In this document: positions 53,825 to 62,583 of the stretch, in pieces
How the letters are laid out: each line of letters starts with the position of its first letter
Numbering within the stretch: the first letter of the stretch is position 1
Assembly (NCBI GenBank): GCA_947259915.1
Contig: CAMYOC010000002.1
Location: 62,001 to 126,000 of the forward strand
DNA: 64,000 nt
From: an uncultured Gammaproteobacteria bacterium
GTDB taxonomy: Bacteria > Pseudomonadota > Gammaproteobacteria > Steroidobacterales > XN24
Direction: 5' to 3'
Program-made: the position numbers and the translations under genes
Notes under the pieces: generated by a model
What the model saw: only the letters and a program-made list of their open reading frames with translations
Told to the model about the DNA's origin: nothing
The model's database searches: none

Positions 53825-55444
53825 GTGCCAGCAACCGGGCTAAAGACGTTTTGGAGCGAACTCAGACGACGCAAGGTCGTGCGCGTGGCGGTGGTCTATA
53901 TCATCGTCGCCTGGCTGTTGATCCAGATCGCCGAGGTGATCTTCGAGCCGCTGCAGCTACCCGACTGGTCTCTGACCCTGGTGATCGTCCTCGCTGCGCT
54001 GGGCTTCCCGCTGGCGCTGGTTCTGGCCTGGGCGCTGGAGCTGACGCCGGAGGGCCTGCAGCGGGAGCAGCCGACCAAAGAAGCCCAGGCTCTGGTTCCA
54101 GCAGGCGCGATCGAGAAAGGGCCGGCAGCCGCGCCCGGCGCTGCGGCCCGCACTGACACGCGACGCGCCATCGCGGTGCTGCCGCTCGCCAACATGAGCG
54201 GCGATCCGGAGAACGAGTTCTTTAGCGACGGTATCACCGAGGAGATCCTCAATCTGCTGGCGCGGATTCCGGATCTGCGCGTGATCTCGCGCACCTCGTC
54301 GTTCTCGTTCAAGAACACCACGCTGGATATCCCGGCAATCGCCCAGCGGCTCGGGGTCGACATCGTGCTCGAGGGTAGCGTGCGCCGCATGGGCCAGCGG
54401 GTCCGCATCGTCGCCCAGCTGATCGATGCCGCCAACGACGCCCACCTGTGGGCAGCGGGTTATGACCGCGAACTGGAGGACATCTTTGCGGTGCAGAGCG
54501 AGATCGCTCGCAGCATCGTCGATGCGATGAACCTGGATCCGGAGACCTGCGTGGACTGCGGCGGTCAGACCACGAATGTAGACGCCTACGACTACTATCT
54601 GCGCGGCCGCCAGTATTTTCATCAGACCACCGAAACGAATCTGAAATTCGCACGGCAGATGTTCAGCAAGGCGATCGAGATCGATCCTGACTATGCGCGT
54701 GCTTATGCCGGTCTGGCTGACACCGAGAGCTTTATCGCGCAATGGCAGGATCGCTCCCCGGACCATCTGCAGGCGGCCGATGACGCCAGTCGCAGGGCCC
54801 TGGAGCTGGCACCGAATCTGGCCGAGGCTCATGCATCCAGAGGCTTCGCCCTGTCCTCGAACGGTAAGTATGAGCAAGCAGCACGGCAGTTCGAACAAGC
54901 ACTGACCCTCGATCCTCAGCATTACGAGACCCTGTATCTCTACGGCCGTTCACGCTTCGCCGAAGGTAAGCTGGAACAGGCGCTGGATCTGTGGCGGCGG
55001 GCCCATGAGTCTCAGCCGGACGAGTTTCAGAGCCTCGCGCTCGCGTCCGGGGCCCTCAAGGCGCTGAACCGTCAGACCGAAGATCCGGAAGCATCCGCTC
55101 GTGCCCTGCAGGCAATAGAAAAACGGCTGGAACTCAACCCCGACGACCTGCGTGCGTTGAGTCTGGGCCCCGGATTGCTGGTCGATCTGGGTCGCACGGA
55201 CGACGCGCTGGCCATGGCCGATCGCGCGGTCGCGCTGGCACCGAATGACGGTGCCGTCCTGCACAACGCCGCCTGTACCTATGCCTACGCGGGTCAGACC
55301 GAACAGGCCATCGAACTGTTCCGGCGGCGGATGAAGACAGCCGGCACCATCCACACGGACTGGATCGACCACGATCCGGACTTCGACAGCATCCGCGACG
55401 ACCCGCGGTTCATCGCGCTGATCTCGGGCCAGCCCAAAGCTTAG
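53825..55444 (+). CDS. TolB-like/TPR membrane protein (paralogue 2)
   Basis: 539 aa. Start taken at GTG 53825 behind GGGGAGGAG. Membrane part: FWSELRRRKVVRVAVVYIIV, WLLIQIAEVIFEPL and a second helix (LTLVIVLAALGFPLALVLAW). Then a TolB-like domain (IAVLPLANMSGDPENEFFSD, GITEEILNLLARIPDLRVIS, VLEGSVRRMGQRVRIVAQLI) and five to six TPRs. The FWSELRRRKVVRVAVVYI start is a frequent signature of this class, here before the DWIDHDPDFDSIRDDPRF end shared with paralogue 1. Probably a signalling or scaffold protein, inner membrane. Confidence 0.85.
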   Translation: MPATGLKTFWSELRRRKVVRVAVVYIIVAWLLIQIAEVIFEPLQLPDWSLTLVIVLAALGFPLALVLAWALELTPEGLQREQPTKEAQALVPAGAIEKGPAAAPGAAARTDTRRAIAVLPLANMSGDPENEFFSDGITEEILNLLARIPDLRVISRTSSFSFKNTTLDIPAIAQRLGVDIVLEGSVRRMGQRVRIVAQLIDAANDAHLWAAGYDRELEDIFAVQSEIARSIVDAMNLDPETCVDCGGQTTNVDAYDYYLRGRQYFHQTTETNLKFARQMFSKAIEIDPDYARAYAGLADTESFIAQWQDRSPDHLQAADDASRRALELAPNLAEAHASRGFALSSNGKYEQAARQFEQALTLDPQHYETLYLYGRSRFAEGKLEQALDLWRRAHESQPDEFQSLALASGALKALNRQTEDPEASARALQAIEKRLELNPDDLRALSLGPGLLVDLGRTDDALAMADRAVALAPNDGAVLHNAACTYAYAGQTEQAIELFRRRMKTAGTIHTDWIDHDPDFDSIRDDPRFIALISGQPKA

Positions 55445-55535
55445 GCGACGGTGCAGATGGCCCGACGAGCAAGGCCCACAGCGCTGTGGGTCGGAGGCCG
55501 CTTCCTGGATTCTTCTCTCAGCTGCGAAATTTCCG

Positions 55536-56657
55536 ATGACCCTGATCAACAGAGATCGCGATTCCCCGGTGTCCTGGTTGTTGTTTCCGCTGCGCGGGGA
55601 CGCGCTGGGCGTACTCGTGGTGTTCGCGCTCCTCAACGCCCTGGCGGACGCGGCGGGCTTACTCGGTATCTGGCTCAAGATGATCCTGTTGGTAGCGATC
55701 TGGGCTTACGCCTTCCGACTGCTCGACAGCGTGGCGGAAGGTCGGCATCAGCCACCGGAGATGTCGGCATCAATGCTCAATCCGGTCGACGAACGCCGGC
55801 CGCTGTGGTTACTGCTGGTGGCAGGCATCGGCTACGGCATCAATGCGGCGCTGGGTCCGTCGCTGCCAGCGGCTGCCGCTGCGGCGCTGGGCTACATTCT
55901 GCTGGCTCTGCTGCCGGCGGCCATTGCTATCCTCAGTCTGCATGACGCCGCGCCGACACGGATTCTCAACCCGCTGGACATCACGCGTGCGGTCCGGGGC
56001 ATGGGCAAGTACTACCCGGTGTGTCTGCTGGTGCTGGTGCTTGGTGTGTTTCTTTTCCGCTTCGCCGCGGTCAGTCCGTTGTTGCGACCGGTGTCAGCCT
56101 TTCTCCAGCTCTATGCATTGCTGGTCGTCTTTAGCGTGATCGGCGGCACCCTTTATCTGCGGCGTCACGAGCTGGGCACTGCGACGGTGGACTCCCCCGA
56201 GCAGCGCACGGCACGCGAGCTGCTGGAGCAGGATAAGGGGCACGATGAGATGATCGACGAGATTTACAGATTGAGCAGGGCCGGCAAACTGACAGCCGCC
56301 TACGAGCAAATAAAACAACAGGTGACCGCCCCCGGCAGCCCGGCCTTGCAACGGGCGCGGATTTTCGAATCCCTCAGCCGCTGGGATGACAAGCGTCTCG
56401 CGCTAAAAATCGGACGGGAGCTGGTCGGCGAGCTGATCGAAATCCGACGCAGCGGCGATGCGCTGGACATCATGGCCCGATGCCTTGAGTGGGACCCGAC
56501 ATTCCGGCCGTCCCGGGCCGCCGACGCGATCCGGCTGGTCAACGAGGCACGTGACCGCGGACAAGCGGTGGTCGCCGACACGATCCTCACCGATTTCGAA
56601 GTCTCCTATCCCGATGATCCTGCCGTGTCAGTTGCGCGGACGCTGCGCGGCGGCTGA
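55536..56657 (+). CDS. Integral membrane protein of unknown function (DUF4013-like)
   Basis: 373 aa. Five to six helices in residues 15-215 (FALLNALADAAGLLGIWL, LLLVAGIGYGINAAL, AALGYILLALLPAAIAIL, YPVCLLVLVLGVFLFRF, LLVVFSVIGGTLYL), then a soluble helical region of about 160 aa that looks TPR-like (MIDEIYRLSRAGKLTAAYE, RIFESLSRWDDKRLALKIGR). It follows the TPR gene by 91 bp on the same strand. Convergent with the outer-membrane protein gene, 8 bp between stops. Confidence 0.65.
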   Translation: MTLINRDRDSPVSWLLFPLRGDALGVLVVFALLNALADAAGLLGIWLKMILLVAIWAYAFRLLDSVAEGRHQPPEMSASMLNPVDERRPLWLLLVAGIGYGINAALGPSLPAAAAAALGYILLALLPAAIAILSLHDAAPTRILNPLDITRAVRGMGKYYPVCLLVLVLGVFLFRFAAVSPLLRPVSAFLQLYALLVVFSVIGGTLYLRRHELGTATVDSPEQRTARELLEQDKGHDEMIDEIYRLSRAGKLTAAYEQIKQQVTAPGSPALQRARIFESLSRWDDKRLALKIGRELVGELIEIRRSGDALDIMARCLEWDPTFRPSRAADAIRLVNEARDRGQAVVADTILTDFEVSYPDDPAVSVARTLRGG

Positions 56658-56665
56658 GCCGCGGA

Positions 56666-57754
56666 TCAGCGATAACGCTCGCCAAAAACGATATCGACGC
56701 GCAGCGAAAACCGGAAGCTGGCATCGTAGTCGTCCTCCTCTCGAAACAGCAGCTCCGGCCTGAGTTCGACGAACAGCCATTTCTTATAGGCGCGGAAGCG
56801 CGCCCGGATCTGGGTGTAATACCGGTCGACGTCCCAGTCCGGATCGTCATCGGCGTCCAGCCCCAGATCGTAAGCGAGCCCGACGCGCCCACTCAGTTTC
56901 TGGAACAGGGTGAATTGCTGCCGCGCCTCGACCCGATCCTTGCTGTCCCGGTAACGGAGGCGGCTGGCCGAGCGGAATAACCAGCCCGGGTTGATACGCC
57001 GATCGAAATCCAGCCGCGTCTGCAACTCCGTGCCGTCATCCAGATACTCGGCTGCACCGGCCACGAACCGCATCAGCCAGTCGCCCGGCTCTGCGTAACG
57101 GATCGCCCGTAACCGTACGAAGGGATCGGCCGGTCCGGCCGCCCTGACGCCGACGCCGGGCCGGAGATCCCAGCGGCCGGTACCCCGGATCTGTCCTTCC
57201 AGCCCGATGTTGTAATCGTTGTCATCCAGCGCGTTGGGGATCGAGTCGGAGCCCTCGCCGCTAACGTCGTCCGGGTCCCCGCCTTCCACGAACAGACGCA
57301 GGCGCTCGCGTGTCCCCGGCAGGTCGATACGCAACCGGACGCGGGCTTCTGAGCGCGTATCCTCGCCACTCTCCCAGCTGTTCTGCAGGCTCAGACGGGC
57401 GTAGCTCTCGGTAGCATCGGCATAGCCACGATCATCGGCAAAAAAAGCGTCGATGCGTCGCGCGGACCGTTCCACGGCGCTGGAGATGCCGCCATGGACC
57501 GCGTGGATCGTCTCCGTGTAGCCATCGGCATGAACATCGGCAGACGGCTCTCTGGCAACCGGCTCGACAGCCTTGTCCGGTTCCGGTGCAGCCGCTTCCC
57601 CGGCGACGTCATCGCGCCGGGCCACCGGTCGTTCAGCGTCCAGGTCGGCCGCCAGCACCGACGAGCCGGCAAGTAGCATCGCCGCTACCAGACAGAACCC
57701 AGCGCGGGACCAGCGCCCTGCTTTCAGATAAGGGATTCTGCCGGCGGGGCGCAC
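56666..57754 (-). CDS. Outer-membrane beta-barrel protein
   Basis: About 362 aa from GTG 57754, which leaves a signal peptide (RAGFCLVAAMLLAGSSVLAA); a GTG at 57841 is the longest alternative. After an acidic spacer comes a conserved-looking helix (HAVHGGISSAVERSARRIDAFF), then alternating strands with aromatic ends (ESYARLSLQNSWESG, EARVRLRIDLPG, FVRLRAIRYAEPGDWLMRFV, LRYRDSKDRVEARQQFTLFQ, GRVGLAYDLGLDA) and a C-terminal FRFSLRVDIVFGERYR, which ends in aromatic/charged residues rather than Phe. Likely a porin-like barrel; role unknown. Confidence 0.68.
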   Translation of the reverse strand: MRPAGRIPYLKAGRWSRAGFCLVAAMLLAGSSVLAADLDAERPVARRDDVAGEAAAPEPDKAVEPVAREPSADVHADGYTETIHAVHGGISSAVERSARRIDAFFADDRGYADATESYARLSLQNSWESGEDTRSEARVRLRIDLPGTRERLRLFVEGGDPDDVSGEGSDSIPNALDDNDYNIGLEGQIRGTGRWDLRPGVGVRAAGPADPFVRLRAIRYAEPGDWLMRFVAGAAEYLDDGTELQTRLDFDRRINPGWLFRSASRLRYRDSKDRVEARQQFTLFQKLSGRVGLAYDLGLDADDDPDWDVDRYYTQIRARFRAYKKWLFVELRPELLFREEDDYDASFRFSLRVDIVFGERYR

Positions 57755-57996
57755 AATCGGCGCAACCTCGTATTTTGGCCAGTCCTGATCAAAGGTTAGC
57801 AGGCGCGCGCGTGAGTGCAGGCCGCTGTTTCGACTTGCCACGGCCGCGGATCAGCCAACGCCCCGGGCCTGATATGATCGGGACGCAGCCACGCATCCCA
57901 CACGCATCTGCAATGAGTTGAGGGAGCGGGTTGCGCCTTGTTGCCGGCTGATCACAGCAGCCGGATCACGCCACCGCGTACCGCCAGGAGTGCTGT

Positions 57997-59319
57997 ATGG
58001 AAGGACTATTCGATCCGGGCCTGATACAAGAGTGGCTGAGCCAGGCCCGGGACTGGATCCTCGCGAACGTTCTGGTCATGGGTACGCTGCTGGAACTCGG
58101 CGTAATCGTCATCGCCGCGACGCTGGCCTGGCTGCTCGCGCGGCCACTCGGCAACAAGCTGACCCAGCTGCAAGATCGGCACGCCGCCTACGCCGTGATC
58201 AAGACCATCTGGCATGTGATCGACGAGGTGTTGTTCCCTGCGATCTGGCTGATCCTGCAGTGGGCCGCGGTGGCCATTGCTACCGCGGCCGGTCAGCGCC
58301 ACGGATTGCTGACTGTTACCTCCAGCCTGCTGGCCGCCTGGGTCGTCATCCGCATCGCGTCGATGATGGTCAAAGACCGGTTCTGGCGCCGTTCTATCGC
58401 CACCATCGCCTGGATTATCGCAGCGCTCAACATCGTCGGCCTGCTGCAGGCGACCGTCAACCTGCTCGACGCGGCCGGCGCCACATTCGGGTCCGTCAGG
58501 ATATCTGCGCTGGCCGTAATCAAGGGCATCCTGGCGCTGGCGGTGCTGCTCTGGGTCGCGACCATCGTCTCGAACATATTCGAACGCCGCATCCAGACCG
58601 CGCCGAACCTGACGCCTTCCGTGCGGGTCCTGCTGATCAAACTCTTCAAGATCTCCCTTATCATTCTGGTGGCGCTGGCGGCGGTCAGCTCGGTCGGCAT
58701 CGACATCACCGCCTTCGCTGTCTTCGGCGGCGCCATCGGCGTCGGCATCGGCTTCGGTCTGCAACGGATTGTCTCGAACCTGGTCAGCGGCTTGATCCTG
58801 CTGCTCGACAAGTCAATCAAGCCAGGTGACGTCATCGCCATCGACGACGACTATGGCCGCGTCGATTCGCTGGGGGCGCGCTATGTCTCGGTATCTACCC
58901 GCGACGGCATCGAATTCCTCATTCCGAACGAGGACCTGATCGTCAATCGGGTAGAGAACTGGTCCCACAGCCAGGACTTCTACCGCATGCGAATGACGAT
59001 CGGCGTGCATTATAAATCCGATGTGCGCAAGGCCATCGCACTTTGCCTGGAGGCTGCAAACGATACCGAGCGGGTGCTGACCGACCACCCGCCCGTGTGT
59101 CAGATTCGCGGCTTCGGGGACAGCTCCGTGGACCTCGAACTGCGCTATTGGATCAACGATCCGATGAACGGACGGGCGAACGTCAATGGCGAGATCCTGC
59201 TAAAAATCTGGGACAAATTCCACGAGCACGGTATCGAGATTCCGTACCCGCAGCGCGATCTGCACCTGCGCACACCGGACGTGGACAAGCTCGACCAGAT
59301 GGTCAAGCCTCCGGCCTGA
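57997..59319 (+). CDS. MscS family mechanosensitive channel (2)
   Basis: 440 aa. Several N-terminal helices up to about 220, with the pore-helix region GAIGVGIGFGLQRIVSNLVSG, then LILLLDKSIKPGDVIAI and YVSVSTRDGIEFLIPNEDLIVNRVENWS, closely matching MscS/MscK-type beta domains (GxGFGLQxIxxNxxSG, IxPGDxI, xxxxxPNxxL). The C-terminal domain has HYKSDVRKAIALCLEAA and FGDSSVDLELRYWINDP. Separate from the MscS gene at 51168 and not its close copy. Confidence 0.93.
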   Translation: MEGLFDPGLIQEWLSQARDWILANVLVMGTLLELGVIVIAATLAWLLARPLGNKLTQLQDRHAAYAVIKTIWHVIDEVLFPAIWLILQWAAVAIATAAGQRHGLLTVTSSLLAAWVVIRIASMMVKDRFWRRSIATIAWIIAALNIVGLLQATVNLLDAAGATFGSVRISALAVIKGILALAVLLWVATIVSNIFERRIQTAPNLTPSVRVLLIKLFKISLIILVALAAVSSVGIDITAFAVFGGAIGVGIGFGLQRIVSNLVSGLILLLDKSIKPGDVIAIDDDYGRVDSLGARYVSVSTRDGIEFLIPNEDLIVNRVENWSHSQDFYRMRMTIGVHYKSDVRKAIALCLEAANDTERVLTDHPPVCQIRGFGDSSVDLELRYWINDPMNGRANVNGEILLKIWDKFHEHGIEIPYPQRDLHLRTPDVDKLDQMVKPPA

Positions 59320-59431
59320 CGCATAGACGAAACGGGCATGTTTGGCGCATGACGCAGCAGTGCGCTTGCGCCCGGGAGGGCGGCTACGAGTAAACTGGTT
59401 TGGCCACTGAACTCGCCGATCTCATCAAGAT

Positions 59432-62251
59432 ATGCCCACCCGCTACATGCAACGCTTTTTCGACCCGCAATCGATCGCGGTCGTCGGCGCATCAGAGCGG
59501 GAGGGGAGCCTCGGCGGCACCGTGTTGCAAAACCTGCTCGACGCCGGCTATCCCGGCACGCTGATGGCGGTCAACCGGCATGGGGGCGAGCGGATCCTCG
59601 GCGTGCGCCGCTATGCGAGTGTCGCCAGACTGCCTGAAGCGCCGGATCTCGCCGTTATCTGTACCTCGCCAGGCGCCACGCCGGAGATCGTCGGCGAGCT
59701 CGGAGAGAAAGGGGTGCACGCGGTGCTGATCGTGATGGGCGGATTGTCCCTGCCGGCGCCCCTGCTCCCGGGCAGGCTGGGTGGCGCGGTGGAATTCGCC
59801 CACAACGTCCTCGGCGTCCGTCTCGAGAGCGGCAAGACCCTGAAGGAGGCGGCCTGGGAAGCGGCCCGTCCCCACGACATGCGGATCATGGGGCCCAACT
59901 GCATGGGCATCATCGTCCCGGGCAAGCGGCTCAACGCCAGCTACGCCCACACCATGGCTCCCGTCGGCAACGTCGCCTTTGTCGGCCAGTCGGCGGTGTT
60001 GGGTCTGGGGCTGGTCGACTGGGCGCAAGGCCGCGGTCTCGGCCTGTCCCACATCACCACCCTAGATGAAAGCCTGGATATCGACATCGCCGACGTGGTC
60101 GAGTATCTGGCCGACGATCTGAACACCCGGGCGATCCTGATACACGTTCAGCATCTGGAGTCGGGCCAGCGTTTTGTCTCCGCGCTGCGCGCCGCTGCGC
60201 GCGGCAAGCTGGTAGTCGTGATGAAGAGCCGTCGCGTGCCTCAGGCCCGGGAGAACCCCGAACCGGTCGCCGCCGGACTGACGGATGGTGACGTGGTCTA
60301 CGATGCGGTGCTGCGCCGCGCCGGCGTGCTGCGGGTAGAGCGCACCGACGAGATCTACAACGCGCTGGAGACATTGATCCACATGCGTCGACTGCATGGC
60401 GATCGCCTGGCAGTCATCTGCAATGGCAGCGGCCCGGCGACGCTTGCCACCGATCATCTGATCCGCAGCGGCGGCCGGCTGGCCGAATTGAGTGAGGCCA
60501 CAATCGAAACCGTCGGCAAAGATCTGGCGCCGATCTTCCGCGGCGACAACCCGGTCAATCTGTTCGCCATCGCCACCCCCGAACGCTTCGCCGAAGCACT
60601 GGAGATCGTGCTGGCGGATACCGGCGTCGACGCTGTGTTGTTGGTGCATGTACCGATCCGTATCAGTCCGTCCCTGGCCACGGCCGAAGCGATCATCCCG
60701 GCGGCCCTCGCGGCCAGCAAACCGGTGCTGACAGCTTGGATGGGCGAGGACAGCGCAAAGGCCGCACGCACCGCCTGCGACGATGCGGGTATCCCCACCT
60801 TCGATACGCCGGAACAGGCGGTCGACGCATTCATCCACATGAACGAATACCGGCGCAACCAGGAACAACTTGCGCAGTTGCCCCCGACCCCCGGCTCGGC
60901 AGAGACCCGATGCGATCTCCCCGTCGCCTGGGCGCTGGTCGGCGATGCCCTCAACGCCGGGCGGCAACTGCTGACCGACCAGGAATCCATGCGCCTGATC
61001 GAAGCCGCCGGCATCCCGGTGGCGGAAAGCCGTTATGCGTCCGACGTCGCCGGTCTGCGCGACCAGGCGGCCGGGCTTGCGCCGCCGTATGCCCTGAAAA
61101 TCCTGAATGAGGTGGTCTGCCGGCCCTTCGCTGACCTGGGCGCCGACTTCGCCGCCAACATCGGTACACCCGGAACAAGCGAGCGGTTTGTCGCGCTGGA
61201 TCTGGGTTCAGCCCGGGAACTGGAGGACACCGCCAACGCGCTGGCCGATACCGCCCAGGCCAGCCACCCGGATCTGCCGGTACAGGGCTTCAAACTCCAA
61301 CGCATGCGCCGCGGCATGAATTCGCTGCAGCTAAGTATGGGCATCACGCGCGATCGGGTGTTCGGTCCACTGTTGTTCTTCGGCACCGGCGGCAACCCGG
61401 CCAGCGCGATGGCCGACCGGCAGGTGGGCCTGCCGCCACTGAACACGAACCTGGCCCGGCTGCTCATCGATACCACCGACGCCGGTCGCGCCCTGGGCGC
61501 CTATAGCGCCGATGCGAACCGCGATCGGGACGCGCTGGCCGGCATGCTGGTCCGGCTCAGCCAGCTTGTCGTGGATGTACCGGCGATCGAAGCGCTGGAG
61601 ATCAATCCGCTGATCGTGAATCGAGACGGTATCCTCGCGCTGGATGCGAAGACCGAACTCGGCGAACCCGCCGAGTTCGCCATCACCCCGTATCCGGCGG
61701 AACTGGAGGAGACCGTCACCCTGCCCAGGTCGGGTCGCCAGATCCTGCTCAGACCCATCCGCGGCGAAGATGCGCCGGCTCACGCGTCATTCGTCCAGCG
61801 TTTAAGCCCGGAAGCCATCCGTTTCCGTTTCTTCCAGCCGCGCTCGAGCTTTACCCATCTGGAGCTGGCCCAGGCGACACAGATCGATTACTCGCGGGAG
61901 ATGGCGTTTATCGCGTCCGCCGAAGACGAGGCAGGCAAGCCGGTGACACTGGGCGTGGTGCGCGCCTGGACCGATCCGGACAACGTCAGCGCCGAGTTCG
62001 CGATCATCGTCGACGACGCGATGCGCGGCGAGGGCCTGGGCCGTCTGCTGCTGGAGAAGATGATCGAATACGCGCGGCGACGCGGCACGCTGGAATTGCG
62101 CGGCACCGTGCTGCCAGACAACCACCCCATGTTGCGGCTGGCAAAGAAGCTCGGTTTCGCCAGCTACTACAGCGAAGAGGACGCCGCGACCGTGGTCACG
62201 CTGCGTCTGAATGAACCCACCGACGACTGGCAGCGCAGCCGGCTGCAGTAA
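59432..62251 (+). CDS. Pat-type acetyl-CoA synthetase (ADP-forming)-like/GNAT protein acetyltransferase
   Basis: 939 aa. CoA-binding domain (FFDPQSIAVVGASEREGSLG), succinyl-CoA-ligase-like domain, ATP-grasp domain and a C-terminal GNAT domain (LRPIRGEDAPAHASFVQRLS, SAEFAIIVDDAMRGEGLGRL, LGFASYYSEEDAATVVT), the order seen in PatZ/Pka. In true ADP-forming synthetases the phosphorylated His lies in a SHTG motif; here that place reads VAAGLTDGDVVYDAVLRRAG, so the synthetase half is likely only a ligand sensor. Function: acetylation of Lys residues (for example of acetyl-CoA synthetase). No ribosome site is strong at the start. Confidence 0.9.
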   Translation: MPTRYMQRFFDPQSIAVVGASEREGSLGGTVLQNLLDAGYPGTLMAVNRHGGERILGVRRYASVARLPEAPDLAVICTSPGATPEIVGELGEKGVHAVLIVMGGLSLPAPLLPGRLGGAVEFAHNVLGVRLESGKTLKEAAWEAARPHDMRIMGPNCMGIIVPGKRLNASYAHTMAPVGNVAFVGQSAVLGLGLVDWAQGRGLGLSHITTLDESLDIDIADVVEYLADDLNTRAILIHVQHLESGQRFVSALRAAARGKLVVVMKSRRVPQARENPEPVAAGLTDGDVVYDAVLRRAGVLRVERTDEIYNALETLIHMRRLHGDRLAVICNGSGPATLATDHLIRSGGRLAELSEATIETVGKDLAPIFRGDNPVNLFAIATPERFAEALEIVLADTGVDAVLLVHVPIRISPSLATAEAIIPAALAASKPVLTAWMGEDSAKAARTACDDAGIPTFDTPEQAVDAFIHMNEYRRNQEQLAQLPPTPGSAETRCDLPVAWALVGDALNAGRQLLTDQESMRLIEAAGIPVAESRYASDVAGLRDQAAGLAPPYALKILNEVVCRPFADLGADFAANIGTPGTSERFVALDLGSARELEDTANALADTAQASHPDLPVQGFKLQRMRRGMNSLQLSMGITRDRVFGPLLFFGTGGNPASAMADRQVGLPPLNTNLARLLIDTTDAGRALGAYSADANRDRDALAGMLVRLSQLVVDVPAIEALEINPLIVNRDGILALDAKTELGEPAEFAITPYPAELEETVTLPRSGRQILLRPIRGEDAPAHASFVQRLSPEAIRFRFFQPRSSFTHLELAQATQIDYSREMAFIASAEDEAGKPVTLGVVRAWTDPDNVSAEFAIIVDDAMRGEGLGRLLLEKMIEYARRRGTLELRGTVLPDNHPMLRLAKKLGFASYYSEEDAATVVTLRLNEPTDDWQRSRLQ

Positions 62252-62326
62252 CAGGGCAACCCCGACGCAGCGTCCGGCACGGCGCGTTTCGCAGACTATA
62301 CGGCGTGTCGCCGGCCGGGTCTCGCG

Positions 62327-62473
62327 TCACCCGCTTTGTTGCAGCACACTGCGGAGCTGCTCGGCCACGGTGCCGCCGTCGGCAGACTGTTTGGACAGCA
62401 CTTGCAGCGTGGCTTGCTCCAACTCGCGGATCTCCGCCTCGGTCAGGACTTTTGGGCCTGATGTCCGCGACAC
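62327..62473 (-). CDS. Possible small helical protein (48 aa)
   Basis: GTG-start frame ending QLRSVLQQSG*, with a plausible helix LTEAEIRELEQATLQVLSKQ. An AAGGA-ATG combination lies upstream in another frame that stops at once, so a frameshifted or remnant gene is possible. Low confidence. Confidence 0.25.
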   Translation of the reverse strand: MSRTSGPKVLTEAEIRELEQATLQVLSKQSADGGTVAEQLRSVLQQSG

Positions 62474-62527
62474 GCTGCCAGCTATGCCGGGGCCATTATT
62501 CCTTTTTGCCTGACGGATTCCCGGGCC

Positions 62528-62559
62528 AAAAAAAAGGCCGCCCACCGAAGTGGGCGACC
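62528..62559 (-). terminator. Intrinsic terminator of the subtilase gene
   Basis: GGCCGCCCAC-CGAA-GTGGGCGACC stem with one C/A mismatch; on the minus strand eight T follow (plus-strand A8 at 62528-62535). It lies 24 bp past the stop at 62584. Confidence 0.88.
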
Positions 62560-62583
62560 TATTCGTACAAGGTCCGCGAGGGG

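Larger units (their letters stand above)
62252..62583. other. Intergenic region between Pat and the truncated subtilase
   Basis: 332 bp with the small frame 62327-62473 (minus) and the terminator of the subtilase gene at 62528-62559. Nothing else recognised. Confidence 0.4.

Noticed and set aside
56640-56665. Bidirectional terminator between convergent genes (GCGGCTGAGCCGC)
   Set aside because: Stem is short and no T-run follows on either strand.
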